64,000 bases of DNA from Azadirachta indica (lineage: Eukaryota > Streptophyta > Magnoliopsida > Sapindales > Meliaceae): positions 5,273,009 through 5,337,008 of the forward strand of contig CM040444.1 in NCBI GenBank assembly GCA_022749755.1, in the 5' to 3' direction. How positions within the stretch are numbered: the stretch's first letter is position 1; each line of letters begins with the position of its first letter. The notes beneath the pieces were generated by a model, which was not told the origin of the DNA, ran no database searches, and worked only from the letters and a program-made list of their open reading frames with translations. Below, one piece after another: positions 36,468 to 51,056 of this stretch. Position numbers and translations under genes: made by a program.

Positions 36468-39400
36468 GAGAAATAATGAAGTCAAAACATGTGGAGAAGT
36501 AAGCAAAGCCGGCTACATAAAGCCTGCAGGATACAGAGAAAAAGGAGAGATTCAAAGGATTTGTGGGAGATGAGTTGGGAAGCAATATAGTTGATATTGT
36601 GTTATTTGTATTCTGATCTTTTGTCTTGTATTGCGCTTGCATGGTGGGCGTTTACCTCCACAACAGCTTAGAACAAGTCTTTGTCAACGGATAAGTAACA
36701 TTTTGGTACTCATAGTTTAGAAATTTTCATGAAAATATATGGTTCGTTCTTTTATATCATGTAAGTCCCCAACTCAGCTTTTTAACACTAATGCTATCTT
36801 TTTTTATCATGTTGGTCCATAATTTCATTTTTTTTTTCTGATAATAATATTATTTACATGTTAATGTCTTTTTTTAATTAATTTTTTCAAATATCTATAT
36901 CGAAATTAGGTTTTACAAGCATCATTACTCAAACTTTGGTAAGAGTTTTAACCTGAAGATGAGTTTACCATTTGAGTTATGATAATTATTTCTAATTTTA
37001 TTGAAATGACTAAAATATGCACCTTTCAATATTAAATTGCTTACTACCGCATTATCTTAAGATTTTAAAGACCTATTTGACATAAAATGACTTACAAGAC
37101 TTTCTAGTAGCATTCTTTATTATTTATCTGATAATGGTTTCGTCATGTGACGATTCAAAAGACAAATTATGATAAATTGGTCTAGCTCAATCTATTCTCT
37201 CCTATTATTAAATGTTTATTTTAGCCTTTTGGGTCATTCGATATTTTTATAGATAAATTATATTGTTATTTGTGAAAACATTAAAGTCTGGGGTCTTGGA
37301 TGTTATTGTTGCTTAAAGTCAATGAATATTTTATTTTCACACCTACTTACACACTTTACATGATAAATAAATGATCACTGGAATGATTAGAGAAACACAG
37401 AGAAATCAATGGCTATTTCCCTGAAATGAAAACGCGTTAATTAATTTTGGGAGCAAATTTATATACCATGCTTTTAGTATAGATAACTTTGTTATAATAG
37501 GTTTGATCGATTCATGCCTTGGGAAAGAAGTGTTCCAACTTTCACACATCCAATGAGGATACAATTAGACAACTTTTTATTTTGGGCATTTTTTAAAATT
37601 GTATGTCGTAATAGATTTGATAAAAAAAACATCAAAATCATGATAAAAATCTATAGAATTAGGATATATATTCTTATAAAAAATAAAGTAATTGAAATAT
37701 TGTTTGCTATTAAACACGAATTTATGGTCAAGATCACTCTAGTTTCTTGCAAATATTTGCCATTTTGTGATTTTATTTTACAATAGTTGTGATTTTAAAA
37801 TTATAACACTTTAAACTCAAATATATTTTTAGTTATTCTTATAATATATTTAATTTTCAACAGAGAAAAATCTTAAACTTTTTTAAAAAAATTTGACATT
37901 TTCAATGAGATTAGTAAAATTAAATTTTCTTTTAGTATGTTTAAGAGATAAATATCTTGAAATAAAAGATGTACAAGTCTCTAAAATTTGGCCTATTGGA
38001 TTAATTAATCATGGTAATTTTAAAAATACTTATTGTTATTATATTTACTTTTAGTTAAAAATTTAAAAATAATTTTCTTAATTAACTACTATTAAAGAGG
38101 GGTACAATAGTTTTCTTTTAGTAAATTAGGAATTTAATAGATATTTTTTAAACTATTAATATTAATCAATATAATAAGTCAAATTTTAAAGACCAATAAG
38201 TCATGTTTCTAAGTATCTTGATCCAATTAAATCATATCACATACTCCTTTTAAATGAATATATTCTAATTATATTACATGAACTATATTTTAGGATGTCT
38301 AAATAAAAATATTAGTATGTAAAATAACAAAATAAAAATTAATTCAAATGTTTTATGACTCATATAATAGGAAATTGAAGGATTCATTCTATTTATAGTT
38401 ATATATACTCCTAGTAGAAATCAAAATGACTAATAGGCTAGCTTATCATTAATAGTGATTAATAAATGGAGAGTAATTGAATTTTAAAAAAAATTATGAA
38501 GGAAACTAACATAAAAATTAATTAATTAATTAATTAATGAGACAATATGTATAATGTGATTATTTAAATGATATATTTCTTTATTAAAATAAGTATATAT
38601 TTAATTGGACTATATTATATTTATACAAGACTAGACGAAACTAATTATAGTATTAATTAATTTGTACTTGATGTAACTAATATAGGATTTGAAGGAAAGG
38701 TATATTATGAATAAACTAATTGAATTAATTATTAAAACCAATTTAATTAGAAGAAGGTTAATTAATTAATTATATGCATTGGTATTAATTTGATTAATTG
38801 TTAAATAATAAATATTAAAAATATTTCATTTACAATACAATCAATCAGTAATATACTTTTATATTACTAATTACATAAATTATTTAATGAAAGAAAATTT
38901 AGTATGAAATTTAATTTAGTTATGCTTTTAAGCATATTAACATTATGTTATTAATTAGATATTTATATGATCAACTTTACTATTTTTGTCATTGGTCAAA
39001 TAAAACAACATAAATGAAACTAACTAAATATTTACACATGAAATTAATAATCATATGATTGAATTTATAGAGAATAACACTTAAGACCTCATAGTTTTCC
39101 AAAATAATCGAAACATACTTTCACTTTCAACATAGTCATTATAGCCCTTTTGCTATGGGCTTGATTGCTAACCTAACAAATTAGAAGGACAAAAGTAAAA
39201 TTTTTAAAGAATAAGTAATTTTTTTTAAAAAATAAAATATAAAACAAGTTTCGGTTAAATCTAATCTTAATTTGAGGCGATCTCAAAATTGTTCTCTCAT
39301 AGAAGAGGAGCAAAGTAAGTATTTTATTATTAAACTATTAATCAACGATTTCAATTAATAATATTAGGGTTGCGAATTATTATACAAATTTTATTTATAT

Positions 39401-42060
39401 AAATTGATGTGACAATATTATATTATTATCATATATTTTATATAATTTTTTTTTAGTATTATAAGATATATGATATTGAACACATGATAATATATAAATA
39501 GTTCTAGGTAAAAAGTCGGAACTAAATTAAACTGAATCGAACCAAAAGTTTGGTTTGGTTCGGTTCGGTTATCATATCCTATGGTTTAATTGAATTTCAA
39601 ATCTTAATGGTTCAGAAAAAACCGAACCCGAATGAAAAATAGATGGGTACTGAATGTAAAATATCATACAAATTCTTAAATTTTATAAAATTTATAAATA
39701 AATGGAAAGTTTATATAATATTACATAAATACATACAAATACAAAAAAAAAACAGATATTATAAGTTTTATAAACTTTTTTTTATAATTTTTAAAATTTT
39801 TATGGATTAATATAAAAATATTTTAAGAATTGAATACTTTTACAAGTACAGAAGTTGAAACTGAATTGTAAAACTAAACTACGAAATCAAACTGAATTGA
39901 ACTACTTTGGTTCGATTCACTTTGATTTTGTAGTTTAGTTACATTCAGTTCGATTTTTTAGACTCAAACCCAAAATTGCACAAACATATATAAATCTATG
40001 AATGAGCTTGTATATATAGCAATACTCTCAACCAATAAAGAAAAAAAGGAATCACAATTTATTTTTGAAGGTTATCACATGCCCATCTCATCCCATCCCA
40101 TATATTAGCATAAAATAAATAAACTTTTTTCTTAAAAATTAGTGCAAAATAAAATTAATGCCACGAACTTTTAATTTAACTATAAAATATCAAATTGAAA
40201 GCATGTTTAGTATTGTGGGCTTCAAATAAATTTTGAAAGTAAAGTTAAAATTTTATATAAATATCAAATTTTAGGAAAGATTTACTTACTTTTACGTTAA
40301 TATTTTATATTTTTTTTAATTTTGTTTTGAATGAGCTATAATTTTATATCAATATCAATTGTACCTAATTTATCCCATATGCTCTCTTCTCACTATTGTG
40401 GCCTTTCGTTCATTGTGGTCTCACAACTATAAGGTCCCCAAGTAAATGAATGGCTCCTTATTTTAATAATATTTTCTATATTAATACATTTTTTTCGTAA
40501 TAATATATTAATATATTAAAAATATAGTAACTTTTCACTAAATGGAATTGGCCCCAACATCTTACCAATTAATTATACTTCTTCTAATTAAATTTAAGCA
40601 ATTAATTGAGCATACAATAGTTAGAGGTATAAAATAATATAATTTACAAAATTGTAACTCTTTATCTCTCTTCTCTTCTTTTCTTTTCTAATTCTCCCTT
40701 GCAAATACTTTTAAAATGCCACAACTTACTATTTTATTTCATCTTTCTCAAATTTGTCATTTACAAAAACTCAAAATTTACTTTCCATTTTCTTTCTCTC
40801 ACAAAATTCAACTTGGTTCAACTTTAATGAACAAGAAATCATCAATTAAAAAAATCTATAAAAGTTTTATGTGTTGTTACATTTCTAAAAAAAAAAAAAA
40901 CTACATTTGTTTTAGTGAAAATAAGAAATAAGAAGAAATTGAGTGCATAGATTTTTTTTTTCTTTTTTAATATTACAATTCTTCAAACTTATTTATCAAA
41001 TATATTTTATAATTCTTAATTTCGGTACACAATTTTTGAAAAATGTTATCAATCTCGTTCTTAAATGATGAAAAAAAATGGCATACAAATATTAATTTTA
41101 TTTTAAAAACAGTATGTAGGAAGTGATACAAAACACATCTTAAAAATTATTATATTTTTCATCGTCTCATTTTGTCTATTGTTCACTTTTTTTTTTATTA
41201 TTTAAATCCGTAGTGCGATGACCGGTTTTGAATCACTCGATAAATTTAATTGATAACTAATTTTATGAGTCACCCAATATCCTCCTATCTTATTATTATA
41301 TACTAAATGCTTGTAACATCACCACTATATATATATATTGCCGCCAAAGAATCAAATAAAGTGTGAGTATTTATCAACACTAAAGTCCAAATTATCCTTA
41401 AAGAAAATTTTGACTTATTTAAAAATAGATGAAAACGTTTAATTTTTTGTTCTTTAAATTATAATCAATCATTTCAGCAATCTCATCAATCAATTTAATA
41501 AAAATGACTCCCATTTTATTGAAATACAGCTACGCATATTGCAATTAAAAAAAAAATCATATATTATATCATGAATTAACCTCAACGAATATCATAACAC
41601 AATTTTACAAGCAGCTCTTTAATATTATGTGAATTTAACATACAACAACTTCATATATTTACTAAATAATGTTGTATAACATTAAATATAAATTTTAAAA
41701 TAGAAAGAGATTGTACCTAATAATTTTTAATTTTTTATAAATAATAATAATAAGGGATAATTAATAATTTTATATTTTACATATATATTTATATTTATTT
41801 ATAAATTCTTAAATTTATATTTTATCAACTATTGAGATGAATATAATATTTATATTAATTATTATATATATATATTTAATTCAATTAATCTCAACCATTC
41901 AAAATTCATATAAAAGTAAAATGCTCGTGATCATTTCTTATATAATAAAACCAATTTTTTTTATTATTATTATTATTTTACAATTTTTTAGTAAAATTGT
42001 ATTTATTACGAGGATAGAAAAAAATGGAGAAAAACATGGACACTGAATTTTGGTAACAAA
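36468..42060. other. Gene-poor AT-rich spacer with low-complexity and repeat debris
   Basis: No reading frame here resembles a known protein. Local low-complexity runs include (TTAA)n near 38517-38537. Between about 39520 and 39970 there are CGAACC/GGTTCGG-rich blocks, including GGTTCGGTTCGGTT near 39558, similar in wording to blocks at 700-1120, 2740-3150 and 4195-4330. This suggests dispersed remnants of one repeat family. Short frames such as 37514-37786 and 40716-40931 have chance-like, Ile/Lys/Phe-rich composition. Confidence 0.6.
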
Positions 42061-42583
42061 GAATCAAAAGATAAAGTGTAATATTCATCAACGCTGAGTC
42101 TGAGAGAACAAGAGTCTTTGTTTCTTCGTTTCTCTTCCATTCCAAGAAAACTATCTCGCCAGTACAAGACCAGCTGTTTCCACCAAACTCTTTCTCTCTC
42201 TCTCTGTCTACTCTCACCTCTCAAATCTTCCATCGCCTACGCAATTACTCCGCCCTCTCCTTCTTTCGATTCCGATTTAAATCTCTTTCCTCTGGGATCC
42301 GCTCCTTCTTTCCTCTGCTGCTCATTTTAGATTCACTTCACTGAACGATCAGATTGCAGCTTTAAATAACCAAATCAAACTCATATCTGGTTCTTACGTC
42401 GGCTTCCCCACCTGGGTATCTCTGCCTTTACGTTTGAGATCTCGGGGAGTGAGGTTTCGGGGACCTAATTGAGTAAATCTAGTGACTTTGTTGTTGGGAT
42501 TCAGTCCGAGTTTAGGTTGAGTTATGGTTGTCAGGTAGTTGTTAGTGAGAATTTTACAGTAAAGGGTTTGTGCTGGTAAGTGA
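42061..42583 (+). promoter_or_regulatory. Probable 5' leader of the NIPA gene
   Basis: GC content rises and a pyrimidine-rich (CT)n stretch lies near 42184-42225, as is usual for plant 5' UTRs. The transcription start cannot be fixed by eye. Confidence 0.4.
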
Positions 42584-45500
42584 ATGGCGCAGAATAGTCA
42601 GAGCTGGAGAGATGGGATGTCATCTGATAACATCAAGGGTTTGGTTTTGGCGCTTTCGTCAAGTTTCTTTATTGGTTCTAGTTTTATTGTTAAGAAGAAG
42701 GGCTTAAAGAAAGCTGGCGCTTCTGGCATTAGGGCAGGTACCATATTATTCATAGTTCTGCTGATCTTTTTTTTTTTCTTCTTAGTACTTTGGTAATTTA
42801 TCATAATCTAGTTGATTTGTTGTTTTATATATAATAAGGTAGCAAATAAGTGAAATCATCATAAAATTGAGCGGCTTTTGTTTTTTGATCGATCTTTTGG
42901 ATGAATTGATCTGGGATGTTGTATGTATAAGGAATGATGGTGTGATTTATAGAAGTTTTGTGCTCTGTTAGTTCTCAAACTTCAGTTTGTGGTATGCTTA
43001 AAAATTGGGATCAGGGTAAAATTGGGTAAAAAATTCATGGATGTATCAATATGGAATAATTGATTGAAATGCAGGAAATGAAATGATTTGTCATGTACTG
43101 GAAGTAGTTCCTTCTGGTATTTGACCATTTCTGGTAATATGCAATTATGAATTCGTTGCATTGAATGGAAAGGCAACTTAAATAGATACTGTTACATTGA
43201 TTGATTTAATTATTGTCGTTATCTATTGTCATGTTTAGAGAACAATCACTTGTCACTAAATCTAAGGAATGATTGTAACAGAATTGATCCTGTAGATATT
43301 AAATGCATTTGGAGGATCTTATTTTGGTCAAAAGTAGTTATATAGGCGAAATTCATTTCTTCTTGTGGTTATTGCATTGCATTTATATGGATTTGTAGTC
43401 ATTTTTTATGGCATTTTGATACATCTCTTTCGTTTCTTGATAAATATGTTAAATAAACAATATTGTGATCCTTATCACATGTAAGAAATGGTGGGTGTAA
43501 TTATGTCTGAAGTATATTTGCCTTGAAGAAATAAAATAAAGAAATTTACTCTTCTAGAAAATCAACTTGGATGATTTTTGCTTTTTCAGTTCATTTGCAT
43601 TTCTTTCGTGTGAATTGGGGGCAAATACATGAATCTACTGACCATTATGTAGTCTTCTTGATCATTAACTCACACATTTGCTTTCATCTCTGAATAGTTT
43701 CTCTAAAGTTCTATTCATGATTGTTTGACAGGAGTTGGAGGCTATTCTTACTTGTATGAGCCACTATGGTGGGTGGGCATGATAACAAGTGAGTGTAATC
43801 AGATCAGTAATTTCTTGTTTATCTCCTACTAGCCATATTATTCAACTTCCTCTTTGTTATGGAAGCCTGTTAAAAACTATTAAGTTTTGTCAATAATTTT
43901 ATTCTTTATGGGTCCTGTGGACAATATTCGTTTTGAGTAACTTTATACATTAGTGACTCTTAGTTTGAATTACCTGTCTAATTTGAATAACAGTTCCCCA
44001 TTTGATATCTTATCTACAACATATTTTGTGGAAAGTAATTGCAGAGTTTGCTGGAGTTCTAGAATAAGTTACTATTTGGATTGTTTGCATTTTATCATTG
44101 TAGAGAAAAAAGTCTAATTCTAGTTCTGACAGATCATGGCCAATTGCTGTTTTACAGTGATTGTTGGGGAAATTGCTAACTTTGCAGCTTATGCATTTGC
44201 ACCGGCTATACTGGTTACACCGCTTGGTGCTCTCAGCATTATTATCAGGCATGTCTGAAAGTTCCCTGAAATTTAATTTGATTTGCCAGTGTTGTGTGCT
44301 GAATATGATGTTGTCTTGCAGTGCTGTGCTTGCTCATATCATTTTAAACGAGAAACTACATATTTTTGGAATTCTTGGTTGTGCCCTTTGTGTTGTGGGC
44401 TCTATAACAATTGTGTTGCATGCTCCTCAAGAACGTGAGATTGAGTCTGTGATAGAAGTTTGGAATCTTGCTACAGAGCCAGGTACTTTGTTTCCTTAAA
44501 TATTTGTATGTTTATCCAGTCTTGCCTTCAGAAATTAGCATTTAATGGTTAAATAGCAAATAAATGAGTTTGATAACTTTGTTTTCCTTCTCATTCCAGC
44601 ATTTCTCTTCTACGCTGCTCTGGTCATAACAGCAGTATTTATCCTTATGTTCCAATTTATCCCGGATTATGGTCAGACGCACATAATGGTGTATATTGGA
44701 ATTTGTTCCCTTGTAGGTTCTTTGTCGGTATGTATCCCAAAGTTGTTTATTGGTAAATTTGTAATTACATTCTCCAAATATAATTCTTTACTGTGTTTTA
44801 TATTGACAGTGCCCTTTGACAGGTTATGAGTGTTAAGGCACTTGGAATTGCTCTGAAGTTGACATTGTCTGGAATGAATCAGCTAATATATCCCCAAACA
44901 TGGGCCTTCACTCTAGTAGTAATTATTTGTGTGCTTACCCAAATGAATTATCTGAACAAGGTAATGACTTTTTTTGTCCCTTCCTTTCTTCTTTATTATC
45001 AGTTATACAGCATTGTCATATTTTCATCTACTAATTGGAAAAAGGAATTAGATAACCAGAGTGCTAGAGTTGTGTTTTTAAAGCCAGGGGGGTTAGGCAA
45101 ATCCATCACATTCTCCAGCTTTTTCAATTGTCAATGACATGTCAAAAAAATAATGGATAAAAATGAAAGGATATTCTCCTGAAGTACAAGCTTGTGGTCC
45201 TTTTCTGTGTTAATATATCTCTCAGGTGGTTTCACAATGCTTCTTTTGTTTGATTTAAGTAAAGCTGGAAGCTGAATGGCTTTTCTTCATGTAAGAAAGT
45301 ATATGTTTATGAAATCAATGAAATTATGAAAAATGAGGATGTGTTTTGGAAGTGAGCTTGTGCTGACAGATAATTTTTTGAAACAAAAACAAGGATGAGC
45401 AGATGTGGCTGAGGAAGATCTGGATAATCAGGAAAAAAGATCCCCCTTGTGGCTTACTTTGAGAACTTTGGATTTGTATTTCCTGAAATGTTGTACTTTC

Positions 45501-47373
45501 TTTTTGGATAATGATGAGTGCCACAAAATTGAGCCAACTGATCACGCGCAAGGTTGTAGATACTATTAATTCTGTAGAGGCATCTCAAGAGGGCAAGAGG
45601 CCTCCCTATGGCTGAAGTGTTTTCTTTATGAAGTTGAAGAAGAAGTCTTTCAATCAAGTAACTTTGCTTTTCTTTCACATCTCCTCAGGGGTATAACTTT
45701 CAAAATTAGAAGAAGTTTTGAAAGAATGGAGTTGTTATCAGTTCTCTAGCTTTCCTAGACGCTGGCTTCGTGAGATTTCCCAAAAGAACCTGAGGTGTTA
45801 GAAAAGTACAAGGTTCAGCTTGTTTATGTTTCTTTATTCTAATGTGATGGGTTTTCAAAATGCTAATGCCATCAACCTGATACAATCATATGGGGGCTTG
45901 CAGAGATAGATAATACAGATTTGGAAGTTTTTAAGTTGTCAGCTATGACTAGTAGCTCTACTATAAATTTATGTGGAGTTGGGATGGAATGTAAATTATG
46001 GAACTTTTGTGATATGGAATGGAATTGTTCAGATTATTGGAATTTGGCAGCAATCAGATATTTTGGCCTGCGTGTGTGGACAAATGCATCCTTTTATTTA
46101 TGCCCTTGAGTAACTTTTAAAATCTCATGTGCTGAGTGAATCTTATGTGGCTTATAGAGAATTCGTTGTGCAATGGGATTTCACTCAAGATGATTTCCCT
46201 GGGTGCTTATTCTTATTTGTGCTGAGTTCACTTTGGCTTATGCTAGGGGATTGTTTTCAAAGGAGTGGCCAGTTTTATGGCTCTTTACCGTTGGATATGG
46301 ATAAGAAGATTGATGCACCTTGTTGAGAGAAAATTAAATATAAGAATGCGTGCATAAAAAGTTAAAAAAAAAATCATCAAAAAAGGAAGAATGGCAAACC
46401 TCTCATCAAGTTTATGATGATGCAGCTCTTTGGTCTACTTGGTTATATATTAGAATTAGTTCAAAGCTATTGACTACTCGGTTATAGTCCGGTATCCAAG
46501 CATGGGAGACATTTTATGTTCTGTTAGAACAGTTGATTGTTGGAGTAGCTGGATTCTAGTACTTTTTTATTGAATTTCTCTATCTTTGATCTTGAAATTA
46601 TGTACTTTTTTTGAGGCGAAGATCTTAAAGTAAGGCTTTGATCTGTTGTTTGGTAGATTTTGATAGCAACATTTTTGGATTTAACCTATGACTGCCACTA
46701 ACCTCCTTGATTAACCAGCACTGCTTACTGTGTTATTTCACTTTCCTCTTTTTTTTTTTTTTTTTTGTTTCCTCGGTTTTTAATTTCTTTGTTTTATTTT
46801 TTTTGGGTAATGCAGGCGCTTGATACTTTTAACACAGCTGTAGTGTCGCCCATATACTATGTTATGTTCACATCACTGACAATTTTGGCTAGTGTGATCA
46901 TGTTTAAGGTAAATTATAGTAGCATGTTTCATTGCTTTATCATGGTCTAGTCAATTAATCAAGTTAGAATAGTTATTTTTAACGTGATTGTCAATTGAAC
47001 TTAAATTTACATATGGTTGATGATTAATTTTCTCTTATCAGGACTGGGATAGGCAGAATCCAACCCAGATTGTCACAGAAATGTGTGGATTTGTTACAAT
47101 CCTTTCAGGAACTTTTCTTCTTCACAAAACCAAGGACATGGGCGATGGTATGCAAATTTATTATGGTTCTCACTGATCCTTTATTATCGTTCTTAAATAT
47201 AAGAGTCATTCAGGCTCTTGTTTTCCACATTGTTGACCATTTACCACATTACGAAATCAGGTTCAAGTTTGTCAACATCTATGTCCATGCGATTGGCTAA
47301 GCACGCAGATGAGGATGGCTTAGAATCAGAAGGCATCCCTCTTAGGCGGCAGGAGTCCTTGAGATTACCATGA
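42584..47373 (+). CDS. Magnesium transporter of the NIPA family
   Basis: Nine exons: 42584-42737, 43732-43788, 44158-44248, 44322-44482, 44600-44727, 44823-44960, 46816-46908, 47042-47147, 47261-47373. They total 1041 nt, 346 residues. The start [16 protein letters not shown] is followed by the first membrane segment ([22 protein letters not shown]). Family motifs follow: [60 protein letters not shown] and [16 protein letters not shown]. About nine membrane helices and a hydrophilic tail (SLRLP at the end) fit the NIPA/DMT superfamily. These proteins are thought to move Mg2+ across plasma or endosomal membranes; the direct activity of plant members is less certain. Intron 3 has a GC donor. 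Intron 6 is long (1.86 kb). The gene appears intact. Confidence 0.93.
44249..44321 (+). other. GC-AG intron in the NIPA gene
   Basis: The exon ends ATCAG and the 73-nt intron starts GCATGT and ends TTGCAG. Only this splice gives ALSIIISAVLAH, the conserved family sequence. No nearby GT donor keeps the frame. Confidence 0.88.
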
Positions 47374-49345
47374 TATAAATTGTCTGGTTTTGTCTCTGCC
47401 ATTCATACAATACGTCACACTCCAGGGAGGTACTTCTCAACATCAACTTGTATCTTGCATCCAACCACTTTCATCATTTTTTTTCTTTCAGAAACAGTAG
47501 AAGAAAGGGTGATAATTTTGGTTTTTCATGTCCCCTTTTTCCGGTTCATGATGAGACTTTGTAGCTTTCAGCTGTTGCCAATTGTATACAGTTACTCTCC
47601 CTGGTCCAATACAAGAAGGGATTGGCAAATGTAGTTTTTCCACCAGTTGGTTATACTTGGTGTATTCTTTTCTACATGATGTATCATTTGCTTCACTATT
47701 TGCTGAGAATGAGTGGATATTGCCAAAGTTGTAAACCGAATTTTTAGAAATACTGCTTTAAGCCAATCTCTCTTTCTGAAACAGAGACATTTGTCCTCTT
47801 TAAAAAGGTAAAAGTTATAGGCTATTTTTTGTTTTCTTTTAGTTTTTGTAGGCTTAGAAATTGAACTGACAATCAATCACAATTCCAATGATCTTATTTG
47901 TCAATTTAAAAGGAAATCATCATGGGAGAAAAGGACAGTATTGGTAGCTAGAAAGCCTTAGTCAAAACTGTTTGTTGTATGGTAGTGATTTCTGGAAACA
48001 ATTAATTGTTTTTGAAAACGAAAGTTAGTCAAATCACAAGCACCAGTTGGCTGAAGTTGCTTGAAAGTTTATTACTGAAAACAGCTATGTTTTGAATTAG
48101 TCAAATCACAAGCACCAGTTGGATGAGGTTGTTTGAAAGTTTATTACTGAAAACAGCTATGTTCTGAAAAGGACACAATTTTTGGATTTAAAACTGTACG
48201 AATAAATTGTTTTACTCATTTTTTTTTTGCTATTTTTGGTCTTAAAATGAATGCATTTGATAGTGCTTTTCAAAGTGCTTTTATTTTTAGTTTTCAAAAA
48301 TTTTAAAAATATTTTTGTCTTTATTTTAAGACTCATTAAAAATATGAATAAAAAAAGTAAGTAAATTTTACAAAAAATTGATGTTATTAAATACCATTTT
48401 CAACTTTATTCTCAGAGTCAAGTTAAAATCAACAATATCAATCATATCTTACCAAAACATATTTTGGTATTTTCAATTTTTGTCATTCTTGTTTTCTCAA
48501 AAAATAAGAAAAGATTTTTTAAAAAATATAATATATACAAATACCCGCAAAAGATATCAAATCAATAATATTTCCATAGCATATTCACAATAGATGCTAT
48601 CTTTGACTTATATACAACCAATTATTATATATAATTGATCAAATCATTAAAATCACATTGATAACTTGAGAGAAAACTTGTGCACAAAAAAATATGCTTA
48701 CCAATCTACTGGACACAATAGATTAGCTCTCCCAAGTCACCCTCCATCAGTTGAGCAAATGATCTTTGAAAAACAAGACCAAATACCCTTATCTTTGTCT
48801 TCTGGTTTTGATTATCATTCATTAACCAATTTCCTCAAAAGTATGAAACATGCCATTTCCATTGGATGAAACATTATTGCTCAATGCTATTGGATCAGCA
48901 GATAATTTCTTTTGTGTGACAAATTGAAATGCTATGAAATTTTAATATCAACCCAACTAACCAAATAACCAAAAAAGATTAATAAATAGCTAGATAAAAC
49001 ACATCTTTTGTGAATAACAGAACCATGAGGATTCAGTGTGTATCTTAATAAAATCCCAACAAATAGCAAGACGATAATAGTAAACCATCACATCATCTTC
49101 GTTTTATTTTTCTTTTTTTTCTTTTTCCAAACAAGAGTATTATGAAAGTACAGTAAACAATATTTGCTCATTTCCAATCATTTTTTGCACTTTTGGTATC
49201 AACTTCAGACAGTTACCTATACTGACTGCATGAAACTGACTCATATGTACATTAGTGATTTATGGTTTCGTATTAGTCTTCCTTGGCAGATTCCTGAAGT
49301 TAAAAGTCAAACCTGGCCTGTAATCTGAAAATTGCATTTGGATTC
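47374..49345. other. Spacer with a 72-bp tandem duplication
   Basis: Holds the 3' UTRs of the convergent NIPA and CMC4-like genes. No coding exon was recognised in the frames at 48378-48593 or 48666-48869. Confidence 0.55.
48025..48168. repeat. 72-bp tandem duplication, two units
   Basis: Units start at 48025 and 48097 with TTAGTCAAATCACAAGCACC and continue to GAAAACAGCTATGTT. They differ at only a few positions, pointing to a fairly recent duplication. Confidence 0.9.
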
Positions 49346-51056
49346 TCACTTTCCTATTTGCATCAGAAGGCCAGAGACTGAAGCACAGTGTGTTGAGTTG
49401 TAATTGCACTTCTCACAGCAAGACTGGAGCAATTCAATAACTTTTCGACACCTGCACCATTTAGAAACCTTAATTAACAAATAGATAGAAAACCATGGGA
49501 TAAAAAATGCTGCAAAACTTATATAATAACATCTACTGTAACTCACAAACTGGCTAGATTATGACGATGATCAATAAATTTGGTCTGAGAAGATGAAAAT
49601 ACAACTTTTTATTATGTAAATTTCATGAAGCTACAGATACAGCTTTGAGTGCATATGAGTCTTAGAGAACATCTAAATTAAGTCAGACAATGGACATATA
49701 ATTGACTAGATATCAATAGTGAACGGAACAATCAGGAAATACTTTCCAAGTTCTCCACAAACTGATTACAGTTTGTATTCATATCTTGGTTCAATTTAGA
49801 CATAACCAAACTCCATTATATACAGACGTATGAACTATCATTGTAGACATCGATGGAAGAAGGCAACATCTTCATATCCAACCGATTGAAACCCTTAAAT
49901 GAGAATACTCAAAATCAAGTTACTATTAGCTGGAAGCTGGGTGTGCGTCACACAACAATTTTAAGAAAGGAAATTTTCAAGGCTCATTTGATTGTACATG
50001 TATATGTACAGAAGCTATCTAGCATGTGATTATGAACAGAGATATATCATTACAAAATAGCAAAGATGTAAGTGAGGTCCCAGCCTTTCTCAAGCAGAAA
50101 GTAAACCTTCCATGCACTCCCAGCAGAAAGGATTGAGTTTTTCTTACTACTGTTATTTGTGCTTGTATGCATCATTGATTTATACTTATTAAACAAATCA
50201 TCATGCCAAAGGATCCTACACATATGACAGAGCAAGCCATCATAAAAGATGATGCAGACAATGTCTTCTTAACCAAGGATCTTGTCACCAATATATGCTT
50301 GAGAGAACAAATTGAATCTTGTCATCTTAACAAAGATAGTGTCTACAATGAAAATTTGCCATGATAAACATGTTTATCCTCAGAACATTCATGAAATTTA
50401 GCATTCGCTTCAACAACCTAGTGGTAAGCAAAATGGCATATCCATTAGAGATGCAAAGGCAAATAAAACAGCATTTAACCCATAAATGGGTTAAGGGGCA
50501 TAAAGCAGAGCATCATATCCACCAGAAATATGAAGGAACCCAAGAAAATGAAAAATACAAATCAAGTTGTAGTCCCTTTGAGAAGCCAGAAAACAGTAAA
50601 AAGTAATGAAAGAACTCATTCCTCTTGATGATTGAAGAAATTGGAGAAAACCAGTTTTGGTTTTGGCTTTTAATAAATCAACATTCATTATGCAATCAAT
50701 TCATATAAAAAAAATTCCACATTAATGACAATGCCCTCTAATAATATTCTCCAGTTGAGCAAGAACAATAGTCACAGCATTCATCTCGTGATATAATAAA
50801 TTGGTCAAAAACCAGTCACCATTGAATTAACAGCTCTTTACAATCCAATTTGAGCAACCCAAAATCTCAATAATTGGTTTTCATCTCAATATTCATTTCC
50901 ACGAAGGATTCCATAATAAAATAGAACTTAAAAGGAAACCTAAATAAGCTAAATCAGAAAAAGATGTTACCTTTGAGGAAGGAAGTTGTTCTTGGTCAGA
51001 CAAGCTTGAATGTCGCAAGCCTCTTTCTTGCATGGCTCTTTGCTGGGTTGCGCCAT
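49346..51056 (-). CDS. CMC4-like twin Cx9C mitochondrial protein
   Basis: Two exons, 51056-50971 and 49451-49346, separated by a 1.5-kb intron. The product is 63 residues. The start is MAQPSKEPCKKEACDIQACL, followed across the splice by PQRCRKVIELLQSCCEKC and STHCASVSGLLMQIGK. Cysteine pairs spaced by nine residues (CDIQACLTKN type and CRKVIELLQSC) identify the twin Cx9C family, closest to CMC4/MTCP1-p8. Such proteins are imported into the intermembrane space by the MIA40 relay and folded by disulphides. The precise role of CMC4 in plants is unclear. Neither exon alone is long enough to show the whole protein. Confidence 0.85.
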
